The notes: a model not told the origin generated them from the letters alone. Shown: positions 16,218 through 25,624, counted from the first letter of the stretch. The stretch is DNA of 40,863 nt from Planctomycetota bacterium (GCA_021413735.1 JAIOPV010000033.1:1-40863); one strand, 5' to 3'. Translations and numbers: made by a program.

Positions 16218-17378
16218 TCATCGTTGGTAGATCGGCAGAACGGCTTTATCGAGTTGGAGAATGGCCAGGTTCACCGAAGTCCCGAACACAGGACCGATGA
16301 AGCCGCTGTTCCACGCACCGGTCTTCTTGTCTTGCTGCTCAATCAGATACGGATACATCGCTTCCTTGTACTTCGTCCAAGTGAGCCAATCCGCTTTGTC
16401 TTCCTTTGGGAACAGTGCCCCGTAGCGGTCGTCGCCGAGAACATACATGAACTGCGCGAAGTAATAGCTCTGATATTCGTCGTGTGCGATGCGGCCCTTC
16501 GCAACCGGGATCTTCTCCTTGCAGAACTTGATCCACTTCTTCGCGAGTTCGCCCTTGTACTGACCGGCGCTGAACGAGCCAGCCACGGCAGCCACCGTCA
16601 GCGGAGGGCGCTCAGCACCAGCCGCCGCTTTGCCGTTTATACTCACATAACTGTAGACCAACCCGCCGTTCGGCGTCGTACACGCTTCCAGATACGCCAG
16701 CGACTTGTCGATCGTTTCTCGCGGCACGTTGATGCCCGCATTCCGGGCCGCTCGCAGCGCCTGAAGCTGTGTCACGGTGATGGAACCCTCGTCAACTCCT
16801 GACTCGGCGGCGCTCGTGTAGCCCCAACCGCCGAGCGTCACAGTTCGGCCATCCGGGAACGTGTGCTTCTTGGTGGATTGTGCCTTCGAGCTGAACTCGG
16901 CAGCCTTCTTGATGGTCTGTTCCAGCTTGTCTTGCTGATCCTTGTCTTCCGATTCGCCGTAAGCGCTGGCGAGGAACATTGTGGCGAAGCCGTGCCCGTG
17001 CATGTAGCTGCCGAAATCGCCCGCGTTCTGGTTGTGCGCCAGCAGACCGTTCTGCTGCTGCTTCTTCTGGAGCCACTCCACTGCTTTCCGGATCTGATCG
17101 GAGTATTTGCCTTCCTTGAGGTTGCTGCCCTCCATCATCAGAGCCATTCCCGCCAAACCCGTCATGGCAATATGGTAAGCGCCATTGGTGGCCTCCCAGT
17201 GTCCGTCTTCGGCTTGCGAAGTCTTGAGCCAGGCCAGCCCTTTATCGACCGCGTCTTCGACTTGCTTCTTCGCATCCGCCTTGTCATCCGCGAACCCGAC
17301 ACCTGGAACGCTGACCGCAGCACCGAAAGCGCCGGCTGCCGTGGCGAAGAATTGTCGGCGTGATTGAGGGGTGTTCAT
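16218..17378 (-). CDS. Tat-exported prenyltransferase/squalene-oxidase repeat protein (copy 1)
   Basis: 386 residues from the ATG at 17378, which follows GGAG; a 24-codon upstream extension is not credible. The N-terminus NTPQSRRQFFATAAGAFGAAV is a Tat signal with a twin Arg and a hydrophobic core. The mature part has alpha/alpha-toroid repeats: GLAWLKTSQAEDGHWEA, IRKAVEWLQKKQQQNGLLA, SLAYLEACTTPNGGLVYSY, and MYPYLIEQQDKKTGAWNSG. The QW-like TPNGG/DGHW motifs belong to the terpene-cyclase/prenyltransferase-like toroid fold; planctomycetes have many secreted members with no known activity. It is a close paralogue of the next gene and both end in LPIYQR. A cyclase role is not supported, since no DxDD motif is visible. 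Confidence 0.85.
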   Translation of the reverse strand: MNTPQSRRQFFATAAGAFGAAVSVPGVGFADDKADAKKQVEDAVDKGLAWLKTSQAEDGHWEATNGAYHIAMTGLAGMALMMEGSNLKEGKYSDQIRKAVEWLQKKQQQNGLLAHNQNAGDFGSYMHGHGFATMFLASAYGESEDKDQQDKLEQTIKKAAEFSSKAQSTKKHTFPDGRTVTLGGWGYTSAAESGVDEGSITVTQLQALRAARNAGINVPRETIDKSLAYLEACTTPNGGLVYSYVSINGKAAAGAERPPLTVAAVAGSFSAGQYKGELAKKWIKFCKEKIPVAKGRIAHDEYQSYYFAQFMYVLGDDRYGALFPKEDKADWLTWTKYKEAMYPYLIEQQDKKTGAWNSGFIGPVFGTSVNLAILQLDKAVLPIYQR

Positions 17379-17463
17379 GGCTCGTCTCCTCGGAGTGGTC
17401 GCGAATGTGTCGCGGCTGGTAAAGAGACGACCTGAGGTGCAATGTCTCACAGTCGAAATAAAA

Positions 17464-17487
17464 AACCGGCCTCTGATGAAGCCGGTT
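17464..17487 (-). terminator. Intrinsic terminator of the upstream paralogue
   Basis: On the minus strand AACCGGC (17487-17481) pairs with GCCGGTT (17470-17464) around a 10-nt loop and is followed by TTTTATTT. It lies 40 bp past the stop of the gene ending at 17527 and 86 bp before the start of the next one. This is a classic rho-independent terminator, so the two paralogues are probably separate transcripts. Confidence 0.75.
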
Positions 17488-17504
17488 GAGTTCGAGGAGC
17501 GCTA

Positions 17505-17518
17505 CGCCGCAAGCGGCG
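17505..17518. repeat. Single copy of the CGCCGCAAGCGGCG palindrome
   Basis: One arm of the repeat family seen as facing pairs at 9270-9317 and 18862-18903. It is preceded by GCTA as at 9301-9303. The solitary arm lies between the stop of the gene ending at 17527 and the terminator at 17464-17487. Confidence 0.7.
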
Positions 17519-17526
17519 AGAAGGCG

Positions 17527-18708
17527 TTACCGCTGATAGATCGGCAACACGCCGCGTTCCAGTTGGAGAATCGTGAGATTCACGGCGCTCGTAAACACTG
17601 GGCTAATGTGGCCGCTGTTCCACGCTCCGCTAGTCTTGTCCTGCTGCTCGATCAGGTACGGGTACATCGCTTCCTTGTACTTCGTCCAGGTCATCCAGGT
17701 GGACTTATCTTCCTGCGGGAACATCTGACCGTAGCGGTCGTCGCCGAGAACGTACATGAACTGGGCGAAGTAATAGCTCTGGTATTCGTCGTGTGCGACG
17801 CGACCCTTCGCAAATGGGATCTTTTCCTTACAGAACTTGATCCACTTCTTACACAGGTCGCCCTTGTACTGCCCGGCGCTGAACGAACACGCCACGGCTG
17901 CGGCCGTGATCGGTGGCCGTTCGGAACCATTCATCGCTCGGCCGTTCGCGTAGCTGTAGATCAAGCCGCCGTTCGGCGTCGTGCAGGCTTCCAAGAACGC
18001 GAGCGCCTTGTCCATCGTCTCTTTCGAGACCGCGATGCCCGCGTTTCGGGCGGCTCGCAACGCCTGAAGTTGCGTCACCGTGATGGAACCTTCGTCGCCA
18101 CCGCCATTCTCCGTGGCGCTGGTGTAGCCCCAACCGCCGATATCCACCGACTTACCTTCCGGCAGCGCGTGCTTCCGGTTGATCTGTGCCTTCGAGCAGA
18201 AATCTGCCGCCTTCTTCACGGCCTTTTCGAGCTTCTGTTGCTGTTCCTTGTCCTCGGCTTCGCCATACGCACAAGCGAGGAACATCGTGGCGAAACCGTG
18301 GCCGTGCATGTAACTGCCGAAGTCGCCGCCCTGGTTGAAGCCAAGTAGCCCGGTCGGTTGCTGGCTCTTTTTAAGGAACCAGTCAACGGCCTTGGCGATT
18401 TGCTCGGAATACTTGCCTTCCTTGAGGTTACTGCCTTCCATCAGGAGCGCCATGCCAGCCAGCGCGGTCATCGCAACGGGGTAGGCTCCGCCGTTGGCAT
18501 CCCAGTGACCGTCGGCATTCTGCGTTTTCTTCAGCCAATCAAGCCCCTTCTCGACGGCTTCCTCGTGCTTCTTCTTGTCGATGGCGGGGGTCGGATCGGC
18601 AGCGTCTCCCAAACTTGGCAGCCCGACAGCAGTTCCAAGAGCGCCAGCCGTGGCCGCGAAGAATCGTCGGCGTGACAGGGAACCAGGGAACAGGATGTCA
18701 GAGTTCAT
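17527..18708 (-). CDS. Tat-exported prenyltransferase/squalene-oxidase repeat protein (copy 2)
   Basis: 393 residues from the ATG at 18708, with GAGGAG upstream. SLSRRRFFAATAGALGTAVGLP is a Tat signal. The mature protein matches copy 1 nearly end to end: GLDWLKKTQNADGHWDANGG, MALLMEGSNLKEGKYS, FGSYMHGHGFATMFLA, GGWGYTSATENG, DEGSITVTQLQALRAARNAG, ACTTPNGGLIYSY, HDEYQSYYFAQFMYVLGDDRYG. It differs by extra Cys residues (DFCSKAQ, AAVACSFS, DLCKKW) where copy 1 has Ser, Gly or Ala. The pair is clearly a tandem duplication. Role unknown: a secreted alpha-toroid protein, perhaps a scaffold or a glycan- or lipid-binding protein. Confidence 0.85.
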   Translation of the reverse strand: MNSDILFPGSLSRRRFFAATAGALGTAVGLPSLGDAADPTPAIDKKKHEEAVEKGLDWLKKTQNADGHWDANGGAYPVAMTALAGMALLMEGSNLKEGKYSEQIAKAVDWFLKKSQQPTGLLGFNQGGDFGSYMHGHGFATMFLACAYGEAEDKEQQQKLEKAVKKAADFCSKAQINRKHALPEGKSVDIGGWGYTSATENGGGDEGSITVTQLQALRAARNAGIAVSKETMDKALAFLEACTTPNGGLIYSYANGRAMNGSERPPITAAAVACSFSAGQYKGDLCKKWIKFCKEKIPFAKGRVAHDEYQSYYFAQFMYVLGDDRYGQMFPQEDKSTWMTWTKYKEAMYPYLIEQQDKTSGAWNSGHISPVFTSAVNLTILQLERGVLPIYQR

Positions 18709-18851
18709 GGTTCTTCTCCTCAGTTGGCCGCGTTGGACAGCCTTCAAAACGTCGGCCGGATTCGGCGCGGACGTTCGCGGATAGGGATAAGACGACCCAG
18801 GTCGGGTTATCTCACACATTTTGGAGAGGAGAAACGGAGAACGGGTGCTGA

Positions 18852-18913
18852 ATTTGGTATTCGCCGCTTGCGGCGTTCCATGTTTACGACGCCGCAAGCG
18901 GCGAATACCAAAT
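18852..18913. repeat. Perfect 24-bp twin-hairpin inverted repeat
   Basis: Arms 18852-18875 and 18890-18913 are perfectly complementary around a 14-nt loop. Each holds the CGCCGC-GCGGCG palindrome flanked by TTTGGTATT. The last base overlaps the TGA of the Clp N-domain gene (18913-18915), so it probably terminates that gene. It also sits 144 bp upstream of the start of copy 2 of the toroid gene. Confidence 0.8.
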
Positions 18914-19407
18914 CATTTAATTGGCGCATCGCGTTCGGCGAGCACGGCCAGTTCCGTGAGCTTCGCGGCGGTCACGCCGATTCGCTCGAAACACTCAGCC
19001 ACAATACTGTTCGGCGTCGTGAACAACGTGATAAGCAAATCCATCGGCGTGACATTGTGGCGACCGCAGTCGCCGGCGCGACCGTGAGCATCTCTGAGCA
19101 GTCGGATTACGTTATCCGACAGAAATTCGCGGTTCAGCAACAATGGCGGAATCTGTTCGGCGTTCGCTTGGGAGAAAAGTTCGCGGAATTGGTCGAGAAG
19201 CCCCGGAAGGTCGGCTCCGAGGCGGCCTGCCCACTTGGAAACCCCGTAATCCGGAGCGGCGAGCAGACCCATGAATAGGTGGGGGGTCCGGACACTATCC
19301 CAGTTGGTCGAACGGGTGAGTGAGAGTGCTTCTCTCAGCACACGCGCCGTCGGCTCATCCAGGATGTCCGGGCGAAGGCGACCACTGGGCAAAAATATGT
19401 CGTCCAC
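18913..19407 (-). CDS. Stand-alone Clp N-terminal (double Clp repeat) domain protein
   Basis: 164 residues made of two Clp_N repeats and nothing else. The first is ARVLREALSLTRSTNWDSVRTPHLFMGLLAAPDYGVSKWAGRLG and the second NVIRLLRDAHGRAGDCGRHNVTPMDLLITLFTTPNSIVAECFERIGV, in two segments of about 60 residues. These domains are the adaptor- and substrate-docking parts of ClpA/B/C; here there is no AAA module. Such orphan proteins (compare plant ClpT/ClpD-type or actinobacterial ClpC N-domain paralogues) may bind Clp substrates, adaptors or arginine-phosphorylated proteins. This is inferred. The ATG at 19407 has only a weak ribosome binding site. Confidence 0.82.
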   Translation of the reverse strand: MDDIFLPSGRLRPDILDEPTARVLREALSLTRSTNWDSVRTPHLFMGLLAAPDYGVSKWAGRLGADLPGLLDQFRELFSQANAEQIPPLLLNREFLSDNVIRLLRDAHGRAGDCGRHNVTPMDLLITLFTTPNSIVAECFERIGVTAAKLTELAVLAERDAPIK

Positions 19408-19632
19408 GTTTCGACTCGTTCCCCGTCTCGGCGTCCGCTGAAACCGTACAGGTCGTGGAGTTGTTCACGGCTGGAACTTTTACGATTATGTCGCGCCAGT
19501 GCTCCGTCCGCAAGTCAGCCTCTTCCGCCAACTAACACTTTTTTCTCCTTGCTACCCTTCCGGTTCCGCCCGAACATGAATCATCGACCGGACAATCACC
19601 GGTTGTGACGACCGATAACTCGGGGGTTTGCG

Positions 19633-20532
19633 ATGCATCGCGCCTGGTGTGGCGTTTTCGGAGTTCTTCTCGCCTGGACGTTTGCCTCGGGAAACGCGGC
19701 TGATGAAAAGCCTAAAGTCGGCGGCGACATCACGTACACCGACCTCGACGGCAAGGAAATCAAGCTTCCCGGAGCAAAACTGACCGTCGGCACTCGTCGC
19801 CTTGCGTGGCTGGCCGACCCGAAAGGCACCACCCCTGACGAGAAGTTCGGGCCGCTGGCTCTCAAGGTTCGCGAACCGGTTTCGACGACCCTCGTCGATG
19901 GCGTTCTGACGCTCATCCCGGCCGGCAGCCTCGAATCGGCGAAGTACGATTACGAGAAACTGAGTGTCAGTCTGAATCTTAAGGGTTGGAAAGAACCGGT
20001 TCTGGGGTCGCTTCAGTATAAGGGGCTGAACACGCTGGGCATCGCGACCGCGGTTGACGGGAAAATCACAACCATTACGGCGGGCGTTCCAGGCAAGACA
20101 GCCGTGAAGACCATTACCTTTCCAGATGCGAAGCCGCTCCAAGCTCCGAAAGCTGTTGGGTTGAACTGGGCAGTGCAGATCATTCAGAAGGAGCCGAGCA
20201 ATCCCACCGTAAAGGTTCGGAATTTGAAGGTACTGTATCACGCCCCGGATGGCAGCGAGCGACTGAGCAACGACATCCCGGTTCGGAAGGGAACGCCGAT
20301 CCCGCTCGATGAGAAACTGACGCGATTGGAATGGCTCGCGACCGACACGAACACCAACTTCGCGGCTGTTGAGGTTGAGGTTGGCGGCACACCGGAGAAG
20401 CTGGTCGTGATCCCCTTAACGGGAGATATGGACAAGAAGACTGGCAGCGTTGTCGGACTGCTCGGGGAAATTGACACTGGCTATAAGCTGTTCCCGCTTC
20501 ATACGATCAAGAGTATCGCGCCTGCGAAGTAG
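19633..20532 (+). CDS. Secreted protein of unknown function
   Basis: 299 residues with a Sec signal peptide (RAWCGVFGVLLAWTFASGNAADE; cleavage probably after NAA). The mature part is beta-rich with no catalytic motif that I recognise. It contains ITYTDLDGKEIKLPGAKLTVGTRRLAWL, an IPAGSLESAKYDYEKLSVSLNLKG section, and a C-terminal segment (EVEVGGTPEKLVVIPL...GYKLFPLHTIKSI) reminiscent of a small PilZ- or SH3-like barrel. Probably periplasmic. It is flanked by a divergent Clp-domain gene and, downstream, the cruciform at 20534. Confidence 0.75.
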   Translation: MHRAWCGVFGVLLAWTFASGNAADEKPKVGGDITYTDLDGKEIKLPGAKLTVGTRRLAWLADPKGTTPDEKFGPLALKVREPVSTTLVDGVLTLIPAGSLESAKYDYEKLSVSLNLKGWKEPVLGSLQYKGLNTLGIATAVDGKITTITAGVPGKTAVKTITFPDAKPLQAPKAVGLNWAVQIIQKEPSNPTVKVRNLKVLYHAPDGSERLSNDIPVRKGTPIPLDEKLTRLEWLATDTNTNFAAVEVEVGGTPEKLVVIPLTGDMDKKTGSVVGLLGEIDTGYKLFPLHTIKSIAPAK

Positions 20533-20533
20533 T

Positions 20534-20607
20534 CGAGCCACGGGGTTTACCCCCGTGGTCTTCTCGTCCTGTGCGGCCAAGACCACGGGGGGAAACCCCG
20601 TGGCTCG
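20534..20607. repeat. Twin-hairpin cruciform element
   Basis: The arms 20534-20562 and 20579-20607 are complementary over about 29 bp with a single-base variation in the TTTA/GAAA centre, separated by 16 bases. Each arm is a hairpin in its own right: CCACGGGG-TTTA-CCCCCGTGG. It starts 2 bp past a stop codon, so it may terminate that gene and shield the histidine-kinase gene start at 20683. Confidence 0.8.
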
Positions 20608-20682
20608 CCAGGTTTGAGGATTCCGACAAAGGCCCAACACGATTGCGTTTGAAATCGCCCTGCTCGCCCTAATCTGTTGCGA

Positions 20683-23397
20683 ATGATGACCTATAACCAG
20701 GCTGAACTCGCGGAAGCTCTCCTCCAAGAGATCGGGGACGCTCTATTCCTCCTCGATCCGGAGACCGACCGGCTCATTGAGGTGAACCCGGTCGTTCTGC
20801 GACTCACCGGCTTCACACGCTACGAACTCCTCCAACTGCCCGCGACTCATCTCTTCCGCTACGAAGCTGCAGGCGGCGTCCAGCGACTTCGCTCCGCATT
20901 CAGCAAAACAATGGTCTTCCACGGGCAGGACGGCTTCCTTCTTCGCACCAAGGATGATGCCTGGATTCCCGTCAACCTGACCGTTTCGCGTCTGCACATC
21001 AACCCGACGACACTCGGCCTCATCATCGCCCGCGATGATCGCGAACGGCGACAGGCATTCGCACAGGCCCGCCGCGTCGAGTCCGAGCTTCGGCAAGTTC
21101 TGAGCAATTCGCCGGCCGCGCTATGGAGCGCCGAGCGAAACCCCGGACCCGATGTGATGGTCGGCTGGCAGTTCCGTTACGTCTCGCCGCTGCTCGCCAG
21201 GCTCGCCGGCCGACCCGCGGATTACTTCGACCATCCGTTCAAGTGGGCCGAAGTCATTCACCCCGTCGAACGCGATTCGTACCGAAACGGACTCCGCCGA
21301 TTGCTGACTGGCTCAACCGCAGACGCCGAGGCTCAGTACCGCGTTGTCGCTGCCGACGGAACTGTTCGCTGGATTCGTGATCGGTTGCAAGTCGTTCGCG
21401 ATGCGTCCGGACGGCCAACTCGCCTCGACGGATGTTTGGTCGATGTGACCGAGCAACGGCAATCCGAGGAGGCACTGCGACAACGCGAACAGCGGTTTCG
21501 TGCGCTTGTGGAGAAGAGTCGTGATGGAATCATGCTGCTCGATGAAGGAGCCGTGATCCGCTATGCGACGCCGGCCATTTGGGACATTTTGGGATACGAC
21601 CCGGCCAGCATCACCGGGCGAATCGGTTTCGATTTCGTGTACCCCGAGGACATGGAAGATGCTCACGCGACATTCGAGGAGTTTCTGAATCGACCAGGGG
21701 AAGACGTCGCGAGCTCGCTCCGTGCGATTGCGGCAGACGGAAGCATTCGCATCATCGAACTGAACGGTTGCAACCGCCTCGACGATCCGAGTGTCCGTGC
21801 CGTGGTGGTGAACTATCGGGATGTCACCGAACGCGAAACGACCGCGTTGGCTCTCGCCCGCCACAGTGCTTTGCTCGAAGGACTGTTCGCGTCGGTTCCG
21901 GACATTGTCTGCTACAAGGATCGTGAACGTCGATTCCTGGGCGGCAACCCGGCGTTCGAGGAACTGACCGGTCAACCGATGGTGGAGATGATCGGTAAGA
22001 AGCGCGATGAGTTATCGGTTCCCGGCGACTGGGCAGAGCGGATGCGGGTTGTCGAAGAGGAAGTGCTTGCAACAGGCGAAACGAAGCGTGCGAAGGAGTG
22101 GGTTGCGTTTCCGAACGGTCGGCAAGTATTGCTCGACATCGCCGTTTCACCGTTGCGGGGTGACACCGGCGAACTCGCAGGTTTGATCGTCACCGGCCGA
22201 GACGTGACCGAGCAGAGCCGACTTGAGGATCAACTTCGTCAGTCGCACAAGTTGGAAGCGGTCGGTCGGCTCGCGGGCGGAATCGCGCACGACTTCAACA
22301 ACCTGCTCACGATCATTCTCGGGAACCTGGAACTGATTCGCTCTGGCGGAGCGGGCGACGAAGAACCCGACCTACTGCTCTCCGCTGAGCGTGCTGCGAA
22401 GCAAGCTGCCGAACTCACCAAGCAGATGCTCGGGTTCGCACGTCGTCAACCGCTCAAGACCGAGACGCTCGACCTGAACACGGTGGTCAGCGAAGCGATC
22501 AAACTCTTGCGGCGAACGATCGACCCGCGGATCAGCATTCGCGTGACACTGGCATCTGATCTCAACCCGGTTGCTGCCGATCTGGTTCAGGTTCAGCAAG
22601 TGCTGATGAATCTGTCGTTGAATGCCCGCGACGCGATGCCCGACGGCGGCACGCTGACCATCGAGACATCGAACGCACCCGACGCTTGTTCGCCAGGCGC
22701 AAGCACCGACGAACCTGGCCCGGCGTTCGTGCGGGTCAGTGTGTCGGACACCGGTATCGGAATGACCGACGAGGTGCGAGCGAAGATCTTCGAGCCATTC
22801 TTCACGACGAAGGATGTGGGGCAGGGCACGGGGTTGGGTTTGGCGGTGGTGTACGGGGTGGCTCGGGCACACGGCGGATGGGTGGAGTGCAGCAGCGAGT
22901 TGGGCGTCGGCAGCCGTTTCGACGTGTATCTGCCGCAGGGAACCATTTCGGAAGAAGCCGTCCCCGAGGTCGTCGAGGCGAAGCCCTCGGTGGAGCGTGG
23001 GCACGGCGAAACGGTTCTGGTGGCAGACGACGAACCGCTGGTTCTGGCGCTGGCTCGCGGCGCACTGGAACGTCAAGGCTATCGCGTGTTGTTGGCCTCA
23101 GACGGCGCGGAAGCAGTGGAAGTCTTCCGTCGTGAACGAGCAAAGGGCGAGATTGCGCTGGTGATTCTTGATGTGAGTATGCCGGCGTTATCGGGTCGGC
23201 AGGCATCGCAGTTGATTCGCAAGATCGACCCGGCGGTTCCGGTGTTGTTCGCGAGCGGTCACCCGAATGCGGACCTTGGCATGGAACCGGGCACGGGCTT
23301 CATGCAGAAGCCGTACACGCCAAGTTCGCTGGCCGCGGCGATTCGCAAGATCCTCGACGCAGCCCCGACAGCTTCGACAAATCACTCCGTGGTATGA
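20683..23397 (+). CDS. Multi-PAS hybrid histidine kinase with receiver domain
   Basis: About 904 residues. Four PAS-type segments come first: [17 protein letters not shown] at about residue 20; one with [18 protein letters not shown] and [14 protein letters not shown]; one with [25 protein letters not shown]; one with [23 protein letters not shown]. The HisKA phosphoacceptor is His536 in [15 protein letters not shown]. HATPase boxes are [16 protein letters not shown] and [13 protein letters not shown]-terminal receiver has VADDE, phosphoacceptor Asp830 in [13 protein letters not shown], and QKPYTP. No membrane segment is visible, so it is a cytoplasmic sensor; the output partner is not adjacent. 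The start is ATG 20683 or 20686. Confidence 0.92.
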   Translation: MMTYNQAELAEALLQEIGDALFLLDPETDRLIEVNPVVLRLTGFTRYELLQLPATHLFRYEAAGGVQRLRSAFSKTMVFHGQDGFLLRTKDDAWIPVNLTVSRLHINPTTLGLIIARDDRERRQAFAQARRVESELRQVLSNSPAALWSAERNPGPDVMVGWQFRYVSPLLARLAGRPADYFDHPFKWAEVIHPVERDSYRNGLRRLLTGSTADAEAQYRVVAADGTVRWIRDRLQVVRDASGRPTRLDGCLVDVTEQRQSEEALRQREQRFRALVEKSRDGIMLLDEGAVIRYATPAIWDILGYDPASITGRIGFDFVYPEDMEDAHATFEEFLNRPGEDVASSLRAIAADGSIRIIELNGCNRLDDPSVRAVVVNYRDVTERETTALALARHSALLEGLFASVPDIVCYKDRERRFLGGNPAFEELTGQPMVEMIGKKRDELSVPGDWAERMRVVEEEVLATGETKRAKEWVAFPNGRQVLLDIAVSPLRGDTGELAGLIVTGRDVTEQSRLEDQLRQSHKLEAVGRLAGGIAHDFNNLLTIILGNLELIRSGGAGDEEPDLLLSAERAAKQAAELTKQMLGFARRQPLKTETLDLNTVVSEAIKLLRRTIDPRISIRVTLASDLNPVAADLVQVQQVLMNLSLNARDAMPDGGTLTIETSNAPDACSPGASTDEPGPAFVRVSVSDTGIGMTDEVRAKIFEPFFTTKDVGQGTGLGLAVVYGVARAHGGWVECSSELGVGSRFDVYLPQGTISEEAVPEVVEAKPSVERGHGETVLVADDEPLVLALARGALERQGYRVLLASDGAEAVEVFRRERAKGEIALVILDVSMPALSGRQASQLIRKIDPAVPVLFASGHPNADLGMEPGTGFMQKPYTPSSLAAAIRKILDAAPTASTNHSVV

Positions 23398-23422
23398 TGA
23401 CGTTGCCCTTGGAGGAACGAAC

Positions 23423-23725
23423 ATGACCGCAAATCCGCCACCTGTTCCAGAACGAGAATCAGACCCCGACGGCTTCCCCACCTACCCCGGCTTCGGCTCC
23501 GCGGACGACGTCCAGGCTCGAATCAGGTTGTTGCAGTGGATTCCGGTGCAACTCGCTGCCGAAGGGCTTGAACTACAAGTCGGAGATTACGTTCTTGCGA
23601 CGGACGGCCGCATCCTCGGCTTCGGCCCGGACTTTGAAGAATTGAATCGGCGAATTGAGGCTGCTGAGCCAGAAATGCGAAACGCACGAGTCGTCGTCAT
23701 CAGAATCCCGCCACGGGATTACTAA
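23423..23725 (+). CDS. Hypothetical protein paired with retropepsin-like gene (DUF5678-like)
   Basis: 100 residues from an ATG preceded by GGAGGAAC. The N-terminus is Pro/Glu-rich. The C-terminal half, LEVGDYVLATDGRILG-type (here LQVGDYVLATDGRILGFG) followed by FEELNRRIEAAEPEMRNARVVVIRIPPRDY, fits the short alpha/beta DUF5678-like pattern: a strand, a G-x-I-x-G turn, a helix and a final strand. It stops 8 bp before the next gene, with which it probably forms an operon. No function can be named. Confidence 0.65.
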   Translation: MTANPPPVPERESDPDGFPTYPGFGSADDVQARIRLLQWIPVQLAAEGLELQVGDYVLATDGRILGFGPDFEELNRRIEAAEPEMRNARVVVIRIPPRDY

Positions 23726-23733
23726 CCCGGAAT

Positions 23734-24270
23734 GTGGTGACGAAGGTGCTGAAACTCTATCTCGACCACTCCGAATCGTTTCATGTAATTTGGTTCCGAC
23801 GACCAGACGGTACCCGCGGTTCGCTGCCAGCATTGCGACTCACTGCGTATTGCAACTTCATGCGGTCTCTCGCTCCATCGAGGAACGCAAGTAAGTACGG
23901 GATTACGACCGCGATTATCGACACCGGAGCGCATTTCAGCGTCATTGCGCATGACTTGTGGCAGCACTTTCGCCCAGGCTTCGTGACGCCGTTGCCGTTC
24001 GATCCTCTGACGCCTCCACAACTGCGAGTCATCACCATCGCGGGCGGCACCTTCCCCTACGGACTTGGCCAACTGACGATCCAACTCGAAGATATGGACC
24101 GCAACGTTCTTCCTGTTACGGTTATCGCCAAGTTGACGCAAGACGGCGGACGACTTCCGATTCCTCTGGCGCTTGGTTTGTGAGGCGGATTCGTCGAGGG
24201 TCGCAGACTTCGCGCCGAACCACTCGCCACGGCTGCGTTCGGTCAAGAATGGATACTCGAAGATCCGTGA
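23734..24270 (+). pseudogene. Retropepsin-like aspartic protease with in-frame TGA
   Basis: From GTG 23734 the frame encodes 149 residues to a TGA at 24181-24183. The retropepsin active-site motif IIDTGAHFSVI has its Asp at residue 63, followed by a beta-rich region (LRVITIAGGTFPYGLGQLTIQLED) and LPIPLALGL. Beyond the TGA the same frame continues sensibly for 28 codons, GGFVEGRRLRAEPLATAAFG then QEWILEDP, ending at TGA 24268-24270. The expected residue at the stop is Arg (CGA to TGA is one transition). The gene therefore looks recently truncated, mis-sequenced or read through. The core protease is complete apart from this tail; dimerisation may need it. Confidence 0.65.
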
Positions 24271-24364
24271 TGCTCACCTCCCGCGAATTTGTGACAGACT
24301 CTTCCGCCTTGCTGCAATAAAGTGTTTGTACCCTCCCCACTGCACTTTCACCGGAGTCCCACCA

Positions 24365-25618
24365 ATGCCGCGCTTTGTCTTGGCACTTCCGCTCGCGCTC
24401 CTCTTCACGCCAACACTCTCGGCTGCGGAATGGTCACAGTTCCGAGGACCTACGCAGGACGGCCACGCCGACGCCGCGAAGTTGCCCACCGAATGGGACA
24501 AGACCAAGAACGTCACCTGGCGTAAGGAATTGCCTGGAAACGGTTGGTCGTCACCTGTTGTCGCGGCAGGCAACATCTACCTGACGACTGCGGTTCCCGG
24601 TGCTGGCAAAGGGGACTACTCCCTGCGAGCAATCTGCCTTAACGCGAAGACCGGTGAGATCGTCTGGAACGTCGAAGTGTTCAAGGAAGACGAGAAGAAC
24701 ACCGCGAAGATTCACGGGAAGAACAGTCACGCAAGCCCGACGCCTGTCGTGGATGGTGAATCCGTTTTCGTTCACTTCGGCCACCTGGGCACGGCTTGCC
24801 TGAAGACCAAGGATGGCAGCAAAGTCTGGACGCAGGAGACGCTGAAGTACAATCCCGTTCACGGTGCCGGTGGGTCGCCCATTCTGGCCGACGATAAGCT
24901 GATCTTCTGCATCGACGGAACAGACAAGCAGGCGGTCATCGGCCTCAACAAGAAGACTGGCAAGATCGACTGGCAGACACCTCGGAAGGCCAACGCCAAG
25001 AAATCGTTCTCGTTCAGCACACCGCTTCTGATCTCCGTGGATGGCCGCGACCAATTGATCGCCGCGGGCAGCGATGTCGTGATGTCGCTTGATCCGAAGT
25101 CGGGCGAAGAAATCTGGCGTGTGAAGTACGACGGCTACTCAGTGGTGCCGAAGCCCGTGTTCGGCAATGGACTCGTGTATGTCTGCACCGGGTACGACAA
25201 CCCAGGGCTTTACGCGATCAAGCCGAACGGCAAGGGAGACGTGACCGAGACGCACGTTGCGTGGTCGTTGACGAAGAACGTTGCGATGCCACGAAACGCT
25301 TCGCCGCTATTGGTTGGCGATTCGCTTTACCTCGCTGCGGATAGCGGAGCGGTCACCTGTCTGGAAGCGAAGACCGGAACTCAGCGTTGGAACGAGGCTC
25401 GAGTGGGTAAGGCGTATTCGTCGTCGCCGGTCTACGCGGGGGGGCACGTTTATCTGCTCGACGAAGACGGCTTGGCAACAGTGTTCAAGCCCGGTTCGAG
25501 TTACGATCCCGTCGCGACGATCAAGATGGGCGAGAAGAGCCTCGCGAGCTACGGCATCGACGGCGACGCTCTCCTACTTCGCACCGAGAAGGCACTGTAT
25601 CGCATCGAGAAGAAGTAA
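24365..25618 (+). CDS. Secreted PQQ-like beta-propeller protein
   Basis: 417 residues from ATG 24365. The N-terminus PRFVLALPLALLFTPTLSA is a Sec signal, so the product is exported. The mature protein has repeated PQQ-type blades: AEWSQFRGPTQDGHAD, NGWSSPVVAAGNIYLTT, LNAKTGEIVWNVE, ASPTPVVDGESVFVHF, LNKKTGKIDWQTP, LDPKSGEEIWRVKYDG, ASPLLVGDSLYLAADSGAV and LEAKTGTQRWNEARVG. The opening WxxFRGP motif is typical of planctomycete secreted PQQ-like proteins. No dehydrogenase active-site residues are evident, so it is probably a binding or scaffold propeller rather than an enzyme. Hairpin 25625-25706 follows. Confidence 0.9.
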   Translation: MPRFVLALPLALLFTPTLSAAEWSQFRGPTQDGHADAAKLPTEWDKTKNVTWRKELPGNGWSSPVVAAGNIYLTTAVPGAGKGDYSLRAICLNAKTGEIVWNVEVFKEDEKNTAKIHGKNSHASPTPVVDGESVFVHFGHLGTACLKTKDGSKVWTQETLKYNPVHGAGGSPILADDKLIFCIDGTDKQAVIGLNKKTGKIDWQTPRKANAKKSFSFSTPLLISVDGRDQLIAAGSDVVMSLDPKSGEEIWRVKYDGYSVVPKPVFGNGLVYVCTGYDNPGLYAIKPNGKGDVTETHVAWSLTKNVAMPRNASPLLVGDSLYLAADSGAVTCLEAKTGTQRWNEARVGKAYSSSPVYAGGHVYLLDEDGLATVFKPGSSYDPVATIKMGEKSLASYGIDGDALLLRTEKALYRIEKK

Positions 25619-25624
25619 GTCGAT

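Noticed and set aside
16218-18708. Squalene/hopene cyclase activity for the toroid proteins
   Set aside because: No DxDD motif and only a few QW-like motifs; Tat export does not fit a membrane cyclase.
24181-24183. Selenocysteine or programmed readthrough at TGA
   Set aside because: No convincing SECIS-like stem follows and no other sign of the pathway; nonsense mutation or error is simpler.
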